Source: Blautia luti (GTDB lineage: Bacteria; Bacillota; Clostridia; Lachnospirales; Lachnospiraceae). From it: a stretch of DNA of 64,000 bases. This document shows positions 19,170-27,183 of the stretch, one piece after another (the stretch's first letter is position 1; each line of letters opens with the position of its first letter). Both the position numbers and the translations under genes were made by a program. The notes beneath the pieces are model-generated. The model did no database searches, was not told the origin of the DNA, and worked only from the letters and a program-made list of their open reading frames with translations. The stretch spans positions 2,560,501-2,624,500 of the forward strand of contig NZ_AP028156.1 of assembly GCF_033096465.1 (NCBI RefSeq), in the 5' to 3' direction.

Positions 19170-19193
19170 ATAGTGTCTTTATAAAGACACTAT
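19170..19193. promoter_or_regulatory. Perfect 24-bp palindrome, candidate operator
   Basis: ATAGTGTCTTTA followed exactly by its reverse complement, with no loop. It lies between the divergent 77-residue membrane gene and the HTH gene, and no T-run follows, so an operator for a dimeric repressor fits better than a terminator. Confidence 0.6.
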
Positions 19194-19258
19194 TATATAG
19201 ATCATTTTACCCCCATAATAGAAGTATCGCAATAACCAAATGGGACGGATATTAACCA

Positions 19259-19483
19259 ATGATATGTTATGATAAATTATGGATAACAATGGAAAAACGC
19301 GGCATTTCTCAGTATGATCTTTATATGAATTACGGTATCCACCGTTCTTTACTGGATCGCCTGCGCCACAATAAAAATATTGAGACCTTTACTCTTAACA
19401 AACTCTGTACGATTCTGAACTGTGATCTGTGTGATATTGCAGAATACATTCCGGATGAAACGGATACAGACCAGAATCTCTGA
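19259..19483 (+). CDS. Small Cro/C1-type HTH regulator
   Basis: A 74-residue single-domain protein of the compact Xre/YozG-like type: KLWITMEKRGISQYDLYM, then the recognition helix IHRSLLDRLRHNKN, then LNKLCTILNCDLCDIAEYIPD. DNA-binding repressors of this size usually control their own or a neighbouring promoter. Ribosome site is weak (GGGACGG about 9 bases upstream). The 24-bp palindrome 66 bases upstream is the obvious candidate target; that link is inference. Confidence 0.75.
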   Translation: MICYDKLWITMEKRGISQYDLYMNYGIHRSLLDRLRHNKNIETFTLNKLCTILNCDLCDIAEYIPDETDTDQNL

Positions 19484-19569
19484 AACATCTCCTGATTTCT
19501 TTTGCCCTGTTCAAGAACGATTTGTGCTACATTTTTTTTGTAAAAACAAAAGCTTTGTTGTCTGATTTA

Positions 19570-19578
19570 TGATATAAT
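19570..19578 (+). promoter_or_regulatory. Extended -10 promoter of the FAD oxidoreductase
   Basis: TGATATAAT, consensus -10 with TGn; no -35 at standard distance. The ATG of the oxidoreductase is about 87 bases further. Confidence 0.55.
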
Positions 19579-19664
19579 CAGCAGGGATTTGTTTATCTGA
19601 AAAATTTTCCTGAAAAATGCTTCTAAAAAATGTTTCTATAAAAAAAGAAGGGAGACACTATACT

Positions 19665-21035
19665 ATGAAATATGATGTGATCATCATTGGCGCAGGGCCT
19701 GGAGGGATTTTCTCTGCCTACGAACTGATGGAACAGAATAAAGATTTAAAAATCGCGGTTTTCGAAGAGGGAAATCCGCTGAACAAACGTCATTGTCCCA
19801 TCGATGGCAAGAAAGTAAAAACCTGTATTAAATGCAAAACCTGTTCTATCATGAGCGGTTTCGGCGGTGCCGGTGCCTTCTCTGATGGTAAATACAATAT
19901 TACCAATGACTTCGGCGGTACACTTTATGAACATATCGGCAAAAAAGAGGCCATTGATCTGATGCGTTATGTGGATGATGTAAACGTAGCTTACGGCGGA
20001 CAGAATACAAAAATGTATTCCACTGCTGGAACCAAGTTCAAAAAGCTCTGTATGCAGAACAAATTAAAACTTCTGGATGCTTCTGTTCGTCACCTTGGTA
20101 CAGATATTAACTATGTGGTTCTGGAAAACCTTTATGCCAAATTAAAAGAACATGTGGATTTCTATTTCAACACTCCTGTAGAGCGTCTGGAACTTCTGGA
20201 TGGCGGATACCGTATTATCACCAAAGATGCTTCTTACGACTGCAGCAAATGTATTGTTTCTGTGGGACGAAGCGGAAGCAAATGGATGGAACAGGTCTGT
20301 AAGGAACTGGATATTCCTACCAAATCCAACCGCGTGGACCTGGGTGTACGTGTAGAGCTTCCTGCTGTAATCTTTTCCCATCTTACAGATGAACTTTATG
20401 AGAGTAAGATTGTTTACAGAACTGAGAAATTCGAAGACAATGTCAGAACCTTCTGCATGAACCCGTACGGCATCGTTGTAAACGAAAACACCAATGGTAT
20501 TGTAACAGCCAACGGACACAGTTATGAAGATGTTTCCAAGCAGACTGAAAATACAAACTTCGCACTTCTGGTTGCCAAACATTTCTCAGATCCGTTCAAG
20601 GACAGTAATGGATACGGTGAGAGCATTGCCCGCCTTTCCAATATGCTGGGCGGCGGTGTGATCGTACAGCGTTTCGGGGATCTGGTACGCGGAAGAAGAA
20701 GTACTGTGGCACGTATTGAAGAAGGTATGGTACGTCCTACTCTAGCAGCCACACCTGGTGATCTGAGCCTGGTTCTTCCGAAACGTATTCTGGATGGCAT
20801 CATCGAAATGATCTATGCCCTAGATAAAATTGCACCCGGAACAGCTAATGACGATACTCTTCTCTACGGCGTAGAAGTTAAATTCTACAATATGGAAGTG
20901 GAAATTGATGAAAATCTGGAGAGTAAATATAAAGGACTTTATATCATCGGAGACGGAAGCGGCGTTACCCATTCTCTGTCCCATGCATCTGCAAGTGGTG
21001 TATATGTAGCACGACAGATCGTGAATAATCTGTAA
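19665..21035 (+). CDS. NAD(P)/FAD-dependent dehydrogenase (BaiN/RdsA- or FixC-like flavoprotein)
   Basis: A 456-residue flavoprotein: FAD-binding Rossmann motif YDVIIIGAGPGGIFSAYEL at the N-terminus, a second nucleotide motif CIVSVGRSGSKWM near residue 200, and the terminal FAD motif GLYIIGDGSGVTHSLSHA (~425). A cysteine group (CPIDGKKVKTCIKCKTC, ~45-61) near the N-terminus is typical of a clostridial subgroup of uncharacterised FAD-dependent dehydrogenases. Substrate unknown. Start at ATG 19665 (GGGAG 10 bases upstream) rather than 48 bases earlier, as the fold begins directly at MKYDVI. It stands alone. Confidence 0.85.
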   Translation: MKYDVIIIGAGPGGIFSAYELMEQNKDLKIAVFEEGNPLNKRHCPIDGKKVKTCIKCKTCSIMSGFGGAGAFSDGKYNITNDFGGTLYEHIGKKEAIDLMRYVDDVNVAYGGQNTKMYSTAGTKFKKLCMQNKLKLLDASVRHLGTDINYVVLENLYAKLKEHVDFYFNTPVERLELLDGGYRIITKDASYDCSKCIVSVGRSGSKWMEQVCKELDIPTKSNRVDLGVRVELPAVIFSHLTDELYESKIVYRTEKFEDNVRTFCMNPYGIVVNENTNGIVTANGHSYEDVSKQTENTNFALLVAKHFSDPFKDSNGYGESIARLSNMLGGGVIVQRFGDLVRGRRSTVARIEEGMVRPTLAATPGDLSLVLPKRILDGIIEMIYALDKIAPGTANDDTLLYGVEVKFYNMEVEIDENLESKYKGLYIIGDGSGVTHSLSHASASGVYVARQIVNNL

Positions 21036-21074
21036 ACTTTGAACATTTTATCTGAAATCAAGCGGATATTCGCA

Positions 21075-21106
21075 GTCTGCTTTGCAGTTTATCTGGTTAA
21101 GCAGAC
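21075..21106. other. Structured intergenic hairpin
   Basis: GTCTGCTT and AAGCAGAC pair, nested inside an outer 7-bp pair AACTTTG (about 21035) / CAAAGTT (about 21114). It lies between the oxidoreductase stop and the terminator; function unknown. Confidence 0.4.
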
Positions 21107-21140
21107 CGAGAAACAAAGTTCAAACGTCTGCCAGAATGTA

Positions 21141-21178
21141 AAAAACAGCGATGGTCTTTTATGGTTATCGCTGTTTTT
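21141..21178. terminator. Bidirectional terminator
   Basis: AAAAACAGCGAT pairs with ATCGCTGTTTTT around a 14-base loop; shared by the oxidoreductase and the convergent GNAT gene. Confidence 0.85.
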
Positions 21179-21205
21179 CATATTATCTAATATATTTTAT
21201 TTCAG

Positions 21206-21679
21206 TCATACTTTCTGGTATGCCATCCACTTCTCAGAACCCAAACGTTCAAAGGAACCACAGTACTGAAATCCACACTTTTTCAGCAGATTCTGCATGG
21301 GAATATTGTCGCTGTAGGTATCCATCCTGAGATTAGGTGTCTGTTCGTAAGCCCAGTTCAAGCAAAAGACCGCTGCTCCTTTCACAATTCCCGTTGAAGC
21401 TACTCTATGAACTACTGCATAGGGTTCTTCATTGAGCCATCTGCCATTGATCTGTCTGTAGTCTTCATCCTCTTCTGCTGCATAGTAAAATACACAGGCG
21501 GTTCTGCCATTTTCTACACACAGATAAGTTCTGTCCAGTCCTTCCTCGATCAGTTTCCTGCCCGGATAGCCGTCTTCCCACTGATCCTTATTTCCGTTTT
21601 CTCTCATGAACACTTTCGCATGATCATATATTTGCATGATTTCATCTATATCCTTAAAAGATGCTTTCCTGATTTCCAT
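21206..21679 (-). CDS. GNAT-family N-acetyltransferase
   Basis: A 157-residue GNAT enzyme: IRKASFKDIDEIMQIYDHA start, acceptor region, a beta4-like AVVHRVAST followed by the acetyl-CoA region GIVKGAAVFCLNWAYEQ, and the C-terminal DNIPMQNLLKKCGFQYCG typical of the family. The acceptor cannot be told from sequence. It is a single gene with its own extended -10 promoter. Confidence 0.85.
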   Translation of the reverse strand: MEIRKASFKDIDEIMQIYDHAKVFMRENGNKDQWEDGYPGRKLIEEGLDRTYLCVENGRTACVFYYAAEEDEDYRQINGRWLNEEPYAVVHRVASTGIVKGAAVFCLNWAYEQTPNLRMDTYSDNIPMQNLLKKCGFQYCGSFERLGSEKWMAYQKV

Positions 21680-21757
21680 TGGTATCTTCTATACTCCTTT
21701 TGTTCTATCTTTTTATCACCTGATTTTCCTGTTATTCAGGAATACCTTCAAGAATAT

Positions 21758-21766
21758 AGTATACCA
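21758..21766 (-). promoter_or_regulatory. Extended -10 promoter of the GNAT gene
   Basis: TGGTATACT on the minus strand, about 80 bases before the GNAT ATG. The -35 is poor. Confidence 0.5.
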
Positions 21767-21814
21767 GATTTTCTTCTGTTGTGCCAGAAACGTATGTTAT
21801 GTTCAGAATTTATT

Positions 21815-22001
21815 CTACAAGTTCCATCCCGTGGCCTGCATCTGGGTTTCCATCATATGGTGGTAGATTCCCTGCTGTTTCTCCACCGCCGGACGGTCCT
21901 ACGAATGCTACGTGTTCACCGTCTTTGAGTTCTTTTTTCTGAGTGGATTCCACTGTTTCAGGAAGCGGCTGACGCTCCAGAATGCCGTCAACTCGTATTC
22001 C
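21815..22001 (-). pseudogene. Ghost of an ABC transporter (ATPase with fused membrane domain)
   Basis: Translating the minus strand gives three collapsed pieces of one gene: RVDGILERQPLPET (the linker after the membrane domain), KDGEHVAFVGPSGGGET (Walker A region in which the Lys of GKT is Glu), and, after a frame change, GIYHHMMETQMQATGWNL with a stop, typical of the C-terminal end of heterodimeric exporters. Everything between Walker A and the end (signature, Walker B) is missing. No start or ribosome site. It fills most of the ~400-base gap between the GNAT gene and the chromate-transporter pair. Confidence 0.7.
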
Positions 22002-22028
22002 TTAATATAAATATAGCTGAACAATTAA

Positions 22029-22057
22029 TTGACTCCCCTTTTTTATAAATATATAAT
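22029..22057 (+). promoter_or_regulatory. Strong sigma-A promoter of the chromate-transporter pair
   Basis: TTGACT (22029-22034), 17-base spacer, TATAAT (22052-22057). The predicted start gives a leader of only about 18 bases that begins close to AGGAGG. Confidence 0.75.
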
Positions 22058-22081
22058 GATATTTAGGAGGATTTACCCTGT

Positions 22082-22654
22082 ATGAAAAAACTTATGACAA
22101 TATTTCTGGCATTTTTGAAGATTGGTGCATTTACGTTCGGTGGAGGATATGCAATGATTGCTTTGCTTGAAAATGAGCTGATTGAAAAGAAAAAATGGAT
22201 TGAACATGACGAATTTCTGAATATGGTTGCTGTCGCGGAGTCCACGCCCGGACCAATTGCGATCAACAGTGCAACTTATATTGGATATCACCTTGCCGGT
22301 TTTTCCGGTGCAACAGTGGCAACTCTTGCAGTATGTATCCCGTCTTTTCTGATCATTTACTGCATTTCACTTTTCCTTGAACGCTTCCTGAGCCTTACCT
22401 ATGTTGCCTGTGCATTTAAGGGAATCCAGGTCTGTGTGATTTATCTGATCCTGTCAACGGGTATCCAAATGTTAAAGACTTTGGAGAAAAATTGGATGAA
22501 TGTCTGTATTCTGTGTGCTGTAATGGCAGCTATGCTGATCTGTTCCGTCACTGCTGTTTCTTTTTCTTCTGTTTTTTATGTCCTGATCTGTGGTGCAGCT
22601 GGCGTTTTTATTTATTTTCTGCAAAAGGTAAGAAAGGAAACTATAGATAAATGA
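22082..22654 (+). CDS. Chromate transporter family, first half-size subunit
   Basis: A 190-residue short-chain CHR protein with the family signature FLKIGAFTFGGGYAMIALLE at the N-terminus and ESTPGPIAINSATYIGY (~60-76), plus about five hydrophobic segments. Short CHR proteins work as pairs of opposite topology; the true substrate in anaerobic gut bacteria is unproven. AGGAGG lies 11 bases upstream. Its stop overlaps the ATG of the second subunit (ATGA), so the two are translationally coupled. Confidence 0.9.
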   Translation: MKKLMTIFLAFLKIGAFTFGGGYAMIALLENELIEKKKWIEHDEFLNMVAVAESTPGPIAINSATYIGYHLAGFSGATVATLAVCIPSFLIIYCISLFLERFLSLTYVACAFKGIQVCVIYLILSTGIQMLKTLEKNWMNVCILCAVMAAMLICSVTAVSFSSVFYVLICGAAGVFIYFLQKVRKETIDK

Positions 22655-23232
22655 TCTATCTGAAATTATTTCTGAACTTTTTTATGATTGGTACGCTTTC
22701 TTTTGGTGGCGGATATGGGATGATCTCACTGGTGCGGGATACGGTACTGTCCAATGAATGGCTTACGGAAAGTGAGTTTATGAATTTCATCGCTGTTTCT
22801 GAATCTACTCCCGGATCTATCGCTGTTAATATAGCAACTTTTATCGGTTCCTCACAGGGCGGGCTTTTCGGAGCATTTGTGGCAACTCTTGGTGTAGTTT
22901 TGCCATCCTTTTTTATTATCCTGCTGATCGCAGCAGTTCTGAAAAACCTTATGAAATATGCAGGTGTGAATGCTTTTCTGTCCGGTGTGCGTCCCTGTGT
23001 AGTGGCAATGATCCTGGCAACCGGGATCAATATGGCGCTGCCGACACTTGCAGGATATGTATCAAAAAACACAAATCAACCTGAGACTTTTCACCCCGAT
23101 ATGCGTTCTGTCAGTGTATTTCTGATACTTATTACCATTCATTTCCTGTATAAAAAAATCCAGAAAAGAAATCCATCACCAATTCTGATGATCCTGCTGT
23201 CTGCAGGACTGGGGATTCTCTTCTGGAAATAA
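22651..23232 (+). CDS. Chromate transporter family, second half-size subunit
   Basis: A 193-residue partner with the same motifs (FMIGTLSFGGGYGMISLV; ESTPGSIAVNIATFIGS) and about six hydrophobic segments. The tail after residue 165 is basic (KKIQKRN). It starts inside the first subunit's stop codon and converges with the ThrE-type pair. Transport of chromate or another oxyanion is a family label only. Confidence 0.9.
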   Translation: MIYLKLFLNFFMIGTLSFGGGYGMISLVRDTVLSNEWLTESEFMNFIAVSESTPGSIAVNIATFIGSSQGGLFGAFVATLGVVLPSFFIILLIAAVLKNLMKYAGVNAFLSGVRPCVVAMILATGINMALPTLAGYVSKNTNQPETFHPDMRSVSVFLILITIHFLYKKIQKRNPSPILMILLSAGLGILFWK

Positions 23233-23315
23233 TTTTGAAAATAATGTCTGTCAGATATTCGCAATTGAAACAGGGGACTTACTTGATTTGGTTAATTTAC
23301 AATCTACAGTCAATT

Positions 23316-23756
23316 CTATTTTTTCTTTATACTTCTGAAAAAATAGCAAATCGCCCACGCAATACTCATCCCTGCCGCAATTCCAAAAGCAAAAAGAAAA
23401 GTATCCCGTCCATATTCCAGTGCCTGCACTGTATTTCCCTCTACAATACTGTTCATACAGTAATAAAGTGTGCTTCCTGGAATGAGAGGAATCACGGATG
23501 TGACGAAAAAGGAAGTAGAAGTCTCTTTGCAGATTCTTGCAAGAATTTCCGCATACACATCTGCAATAAATCCAGCCAGTAATGATGGCTGAAAAACCTC
23601 TCCCCAAAGTCCCTTTCCCAGCAGGAAGAACATCCAGCTTAAAAAACCACCAGCTGCTGCCAGAGGCAGATACTTATTTTTCATATGAAAGAGAATTCCA
23701 AATCCCACAGAACCAATGGCTCCGGTGATCAGCTGTATCACTGTTGTTATCATCAA
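23316..23756 (-). CDS. ThrE-type exporter, small subunit (YjjB-like, ThrE_2 domain)
   Basis: A 146-residue membrane protein with four to five transmembrane helices, FIADVYAEILARICKETST and SVIPLIPGSTLYYCM being typical of the ThrE_2 domain. With the upstream gene it rebuilds a full-length ThrE. The E. coli homologue YjjPB is linked to succinate export, and ThrE of Corynebacterium exports threonine and serine; substrate here unknown. ATG overlaps the stop of the upstream gene by 4 bases. Confidence 0.88.
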   Translation of the reverse strand: MMITTVIQLITGAIGSVGFGILFHMKNKYLPLAAAGGFLSWMFFLLGKGLWGEVFQPSLLAGFIADVYAEILARICKETSTSFFVTSVIPLIPGSTLYYCMNSIVEGNTVQALEYGRDTFLFAFGIAAGMSIAWAICYFFRSIKKK

Positions 23757-24517
23757 AGTCCCAGCCTCCCAAACAGAATGATTGCCCCCATAAATCCAAG
23801 TGCCAACGCCGCAGCCAGAAGTAATGCCGTGATCAGACGGATAATTCCGGAAAGTGTATCACCAATAAGGACATCCCGGATTGCATTTGTTGACATCAGT
23901 CCCGGGATCAGGAGCATGATGTCACCGATCATAATCTTGTCCATATGGAGAGATGGGCAAAGTAATGTAAATCCACAAATTGCACAGCCCGTGAGAAACG
24001 ATGCTGCAAACTGAAAAGTCACTTCATTCATACACACCGGACGAAGATACTGCTGCAAGCCCCAGATAAGAGCAGCTCCAAGCCCTGCTGCAATCATATC
24101 TGGAATACTCCCGCCATAGAAAAGTGCAAAACTGCAGGCCGCCAGAAGACTTCCGAGAAGTTTACAGAAGGGATGTGGTTTATTTGTATTGATTTTATCA
24201 AATTCTTCCCGAAGCTCTGCCGCTGAAACAGGATGCTTACAGAAACGACGGCTCAGGTCATTCAGCTGCTCCAGCTTCGTGAAATCATTTCCGCCACCTT
24301 CCCGGATCCTGCGGGTCTGCGTCCGTGCTCCCTCTCCTGGAAATTCCATAGTAATAACAATGCTTGAAGTGATCACAAAAACATTCATCTGAGCAGCACC
24401 ACAGGCATAACCCATTCGATTCAATGTATCCTCCACACGAAAAATTTCCGCACCACTGTTTAACAGTGCATCACCCATATCGAGAAAAATATGCAAATAA
24501 TCTTTTGATGTATGCAT
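23753..24517 (-). CDS. ThrE-type exporter, large subunit (YjjP-like, DUF1212)
   Basis: A 254-residue protein with a soluble N-terminal ~110 residues containing the family motif LLNSGAEIFRVEDTLNRMG, then about five transmembrane helices (LLGSLLAACSFALFYGG; LLIPGLMSTNAIRDVLIGD). It forms a two-gene operon with the ThrE_2 subunit. The operon converges with the chromate-transporter pair, without a clear terminator between the stops. Confidence 0.88.
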   Translation of the reverse strand: MHTSKDYLHIFLDMGDALLNSGAEIFRVEDTLNRMGYACGAAQMNVFVITSSIVITMEFPGEGARTQTRRIREGGGNDFTKLEQLNDLSRRFCKHPVSAAELREEFDKINTNKPHPFCKLLGSLLAACSFALFYGGSIPDMIAAGLGAALIWGLQQYLRPVCMNEVTFQFAASFLTGCAICGFTLLCPSLHMDKIMIGDIMLLIPGLMSTNAIRDVLIGDTLSGIIRLITALLLAAALALGFMGAIILFGRLGL

Positions 24518-24626
24518 AGAGATTGCTCCTTATCAAAAACATACCTCTGACCTATCCGGATCAATAATCTTTTAAAATATTGCCGAATCCAGTCTCAATC
24601 AGATATGGTTACTATTTTTCTTATGT

Positions 24627-25778
24627 TTATTTACGACGAAGTAACACTACATTTTCACAATGATCTGTAAAACTAAACATATCTACCGGCTGAATCTTCC
24701 TGACTGTATAGCCGTGTTCGGTAAAATATTCCAGATCCCTTGCCAGAGATTCCGGGCCACAGGAAATGTAAACAATTCTTGAAGGCGCCAGTTTGATCAC
24801 AGAAGACATGAATTTCTTATCACTGCCAGTACGGGGAGGATCCATAAATACTACATCTGCACGCTCACCCTCTTCTGCCATTTTTTCCATAAATTCTCCT
24901 GCATCTCCCTGATAAAAACGTGTATTGGTTATCTTATTTTCCCTCGCATTGATTTTCGCATCATGAACAGCATCAGGATTCAGTTCCACACCAATCACAT
25001 TTTTCGCCTTGCCGGCAGCCACAAGCCCGATCGTTCCAATCCCGCAATATGCATCGATAACGGTTTCTTTCCTTCCAAGTCCTGCATACTCAATGGCCGT
25101 TTTGTACAGAATTTCTGTCTGCACCGGATTTACCTGATAAAATGACTGTGGAGATATTCTAAACGAACATCCGCAAAGATTATCTCTGATAAATCCCTTT
25201 CCATAGAGCACAATGTCCCTTTCTCCAAGAACCATACTGGTTTTTTTGTCATTTACATTCAGCACTACTGTTGTAATCTGCGGATATTTTTTTCTCAAAG
25301 CTTTCACAAAATTGTTCTTCGAAGGGAAAATGGGAGACGCAGCTACCAGAACTACCATGATCTCTCCTGTAGAAAATCCTCTTCTCACCAGTACATGACG
25401 CAATAATCCATATCCTGTATCTTCGTCGTAAGTTTTGATCTTAAAAGATTTCAGCATATCTCTGATGGTACGGATGATCTCCTGACTGATCTTATCCTCG
25501 ATCAGACATTCTTCTACCGGAACCACCTTGTGAGTCTTCGCTTCATAAGTACCACATATAATATTTCCTTTTCTGTCCCGGTCAAAAACAGCATGGACTT
25601 TATTCCTGTAATAGAAAGGGTTTTCCATGCCAATGATCGGTTTTACATTTGCAAATTTCTTCAAAAGTTTATTCATTTTTTTCTGCTTGACTGCAAGCTG
25701 TTCTTTATAGGAAATCCCCTGATACTGGCAACTTCCACATTTTTTTGATACTGTACATTTTTTTAATTTTTCTTCCAT
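24627..25778 (-). CDS. rlmD: 23S rRNA (uracil-C5)-methyltransferase, RlmD/RlmCD type, without TRAM domain
   Basis: A 383-residue SAM-dependent RNA methyltransferase. It begins at the Fe-S cysteines (CTVSKKCGSCQYQG) with no N-terminal TRAM RNA-binding domain, which makes it shorter than the usual ~450 residues. SAM motif VIDAYCGIGTIGLVAAG (~240), DPPRTG (~318) and the catalytic Cys in YISCGPESLARDL (~342) are present. U1939 or U747 as target cannot be separated. It is expressed from the minus strand, 66 bases after the alarmone synthetase. Confidence 0.9.
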   Translation of the reverse strand: MEEKLKKCTVSKKCGSCQYQGISYKEQLAVKQKKMNKLLKKFANVKPIIGMENPFYYRNKVHAVFDRDRKGNIICGTYEAKTHKVVPVEECLIEDKISQEIIRTIRDMLKSFKIKTYDEDTGYGLLRHVLVRRGFSTGEIMVVLVAASPIFPSKNNFVKALRKKYPQITTVVLNVNDKKTSMVLGERDIVLYGKGFIRDNLCGCSFRISPQSFYQVNPVQTEILYKTAIEYAGLGRKETVIDAYCGIGTIGLVAAGKAKNVIGVELNPDAVHDAKINARENKITNTRFYQGDAGEFMEKMAEEGERADVVFMDPPRTGSDKKFMSSVIKLAPSRIVYISCGPESLARDLEYFTEHGYTVRKIQPVDMFSFTDHCENVVLLRRK

Positions 25779-25844
25779 GAGTCACTGACCTGCTTTCTGT
25801 TTACATACTTTTTTCATTATAGCAGTCAATGCCTTTTCATGCAA

Positions 25845-26480
25845 TTAGATAGATTCAATTCTGTTTCTTAATTTCAGCATTTTCTGATCCAGTGCAGCGA
25901 TCTCATCGGAATAACTTTTCAGCTCTTTTCCCACTTTATCTGCCCCTTTTACATTTTTTTTGTATAGAAGCTGATATTCCAGCACAGACCAGAAATCCAT
26001 CGCTGTAGTACGTATCTGTATCTCCACTTTTTTCATCTCGACCTTGTCCCCCATACATACGGGGATCTCCACGATAAGGTGTAAACTCATATATCCGTTC
26101 TTTTTGGGTTTCACAATATAATCTTTTTCTTTGATCACTTTAATATCTTTCTGTTTCTTCAGCATTTCTGCGATTTCATATACATCATCAAGAAAAAGAC
26201 ATACTATACGAATACCGATCAGATCATTTAATTTCTCTTTTGCCAGGGAAAACTCCGGTTCCAGATTTTTACGGAGCATTTTTGCATAAATACTTTCCGG
26301 AGTTTTTATTCTCTGGGAAACATTCTGGATTACATCTCTTTTATTCCTGAGAACCAGCTGTTCTCCGATAATCTTTATCTTCACAGCCAGTATTCCCATT
26401 ATGTACTGACAATGAAGGTAATACTGATCCTGATTCATTTCATTACGTATTTTCTCTATCTCTTTTTTCACTGTTTTCAC
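25845..26480 (-). CDS. Small alarmone synthetase (RelQ/RelP-like (p)ppGpp synthetase)
   Basis: A 211-residue single-domain RelA/SpoT synthetase, without hydrolase or regulatory domains. Synthetase motifs are visible: LNDLIGIRIVCLFLDDV (~84-100), KEKDYIVKPKKNGYMSLHL (~118-136) and VEIQIRTTAMDFWSVLEYQ (~151-169). It makes pppGpp/ppGpp from ATP and GTP/GDP. The start is GTG at 26480; the ribosome site is weak, and an ATG 14 codons in is possible but would cut the first helix. Two Spo0A-box-like sites lie 140 bases upstream. Confidence 0.85.
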   Translation of the reverse strand: MKTVKKEIEKIRNEMNQDQYYLHCQYIMGILAVKIKIIGEQLVLRNKRDVIQNVSQRIKTPESIYAKMLRKNLEPEFSLAKEKLNDLIGIRIVCLFLDDVYEIAEMLKKQKDIKVIKEKDYIVKPKKNGYMSLHLIVEIPVCMGDKVEMKKVEIQIRTTAMDFWSVLEYQLLYKKNVKGADKVGKELKSYSDEIAALDQKMLKLRNRIESI

Positions 26481-26620
26481 CGTCCATTATTATCCTTAAA
26501 TCTGCTTTTAAACATCTGGTCTTCAAATTGATAACAGAATATCATATACCATATATCCCCTCTATCTTGTTTATGTAAAATAGCTGTTAAATATTGGTGG
26601 ATCGGTACGGTTTTATGAAT

Positions 26621-26648
26621 TTGTCGAATATTACGTATTCTTGTCGAA
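26621..26648 (+). promoter_or_regulatory. Two tandem Spo0A-box-like sites
   Basis: TTGTCGAA occurs exactly at 26621-26628 and 26641-26648, same orientation, 20 bases apart (about two helical turns). This equals the Spo0A box core TGTCGAA. They lie between the alarmone synthetase (minus) and a plus-strand promoter at 26679. Spo0A itself is encoded in this window. Confidence 0.55.
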
Positions 26649-26678
26649 ATGTTTTCCGAAGATTTATGTTGAAATCTG

Positions 26679-26707
26679 TAGACGAATGTAGAAAAATATG
26701 ATATACT
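26679..26707 (+). promoter_or_regulatory. Extended -10 promoter of a short transcript
   Basis: TAGACG (26679-26684), 17-base spacer, TATACT (26702-26707) with TGn directly before it. Predicted transcript starts near 26714 and meets a terminator near 26890. Confidence 0.55.
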
Positions 26708-26764
26708 CCGTATATACAAAAGAGCTGAACGCATAAAGTACCAAAGATACTTACAGAAGATAAC

Positions 26765-26842
26765 ATGAGTAAAGAACACCAGAACAGGTTCAGTACACCA
26801 GATGAAATATATGATCTGCAGGTCATATATAACTATACCTAA
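26765..26842 (+). CDS. Candidate 25-residue peptide, unknown
   Basis: ATG to TAA encodes 25 residues, MSKEHQNRFSTPDEI then YDLQVIYNYT. It is the only sensible ORF between a promoter and a terminator about 180 bases apart. It is polar, has no signal peptide and matches nothing I know. The ribosome site is weak (AGAAG 5 bases before ATG), so the transcript may instead be a small RNA. Confidence 0.35.
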   Translation: MSKEHQNRFSTPDEIYDLQVIYNYT

Positions 26843-26847
26843 CGATA

Positions 26848-26889
26848 AAGAGGACAGTTTCCTAGCGGAACTGTCCTTTATTATTTTTT
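26848..26889 (+). terminator. Terminator of the short transcript
   Basis: AGGACAGTT pairs with AACTGTCCT around 9 bases, followed by TTATTATTTTTTA. Confidence 0.75.
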
Positions 26890-26963
26890 ATGTTACTGAA
26901 TACCCTCTTCGCCTCAGTGAGCTCCCGCCCGTAGGGCTTTTATATTCCTATGATATTATATGG

Positions 26964-27004
26964 CATTAAAAAGAGGCACCCGCCGGTAACCCGGCAGAGT
27001 GCCT
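26964..27004 (-). terminator. Terminator of the small wHTH gene
   Basis: AGGCAC-CC-GCCGG-TAAC-CCGGC-AGA-GTGCCT; on the minus strand the stem is followed by CTTTTTAATG. The ~180 bases from here to the gene hold nothing else I can name. Confidence 0.7.
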
Positions 27005-27183
27005 TATGCTTGAACATAATGATTATCTCTATATAACCAGTTTTGAATTTTATTCTTATTTGTAGTTTATGACTCCACATAAGTCATGCGTGAAACCATT
27101 GATTTTACTGATGTTATGGACATCATATTCAAAAAGTGATAATTATTCGTGATAGTTACACCAGTTCCAAACGCTTTCAAATG

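Noticed and set aside
26477..26779. 100-codon minus-strand frame upstream of the alarmone synthetase
   Set aside because: No family, runs across the promoter and Spo0A-box-like sites, no ribosome site; treated as chance.
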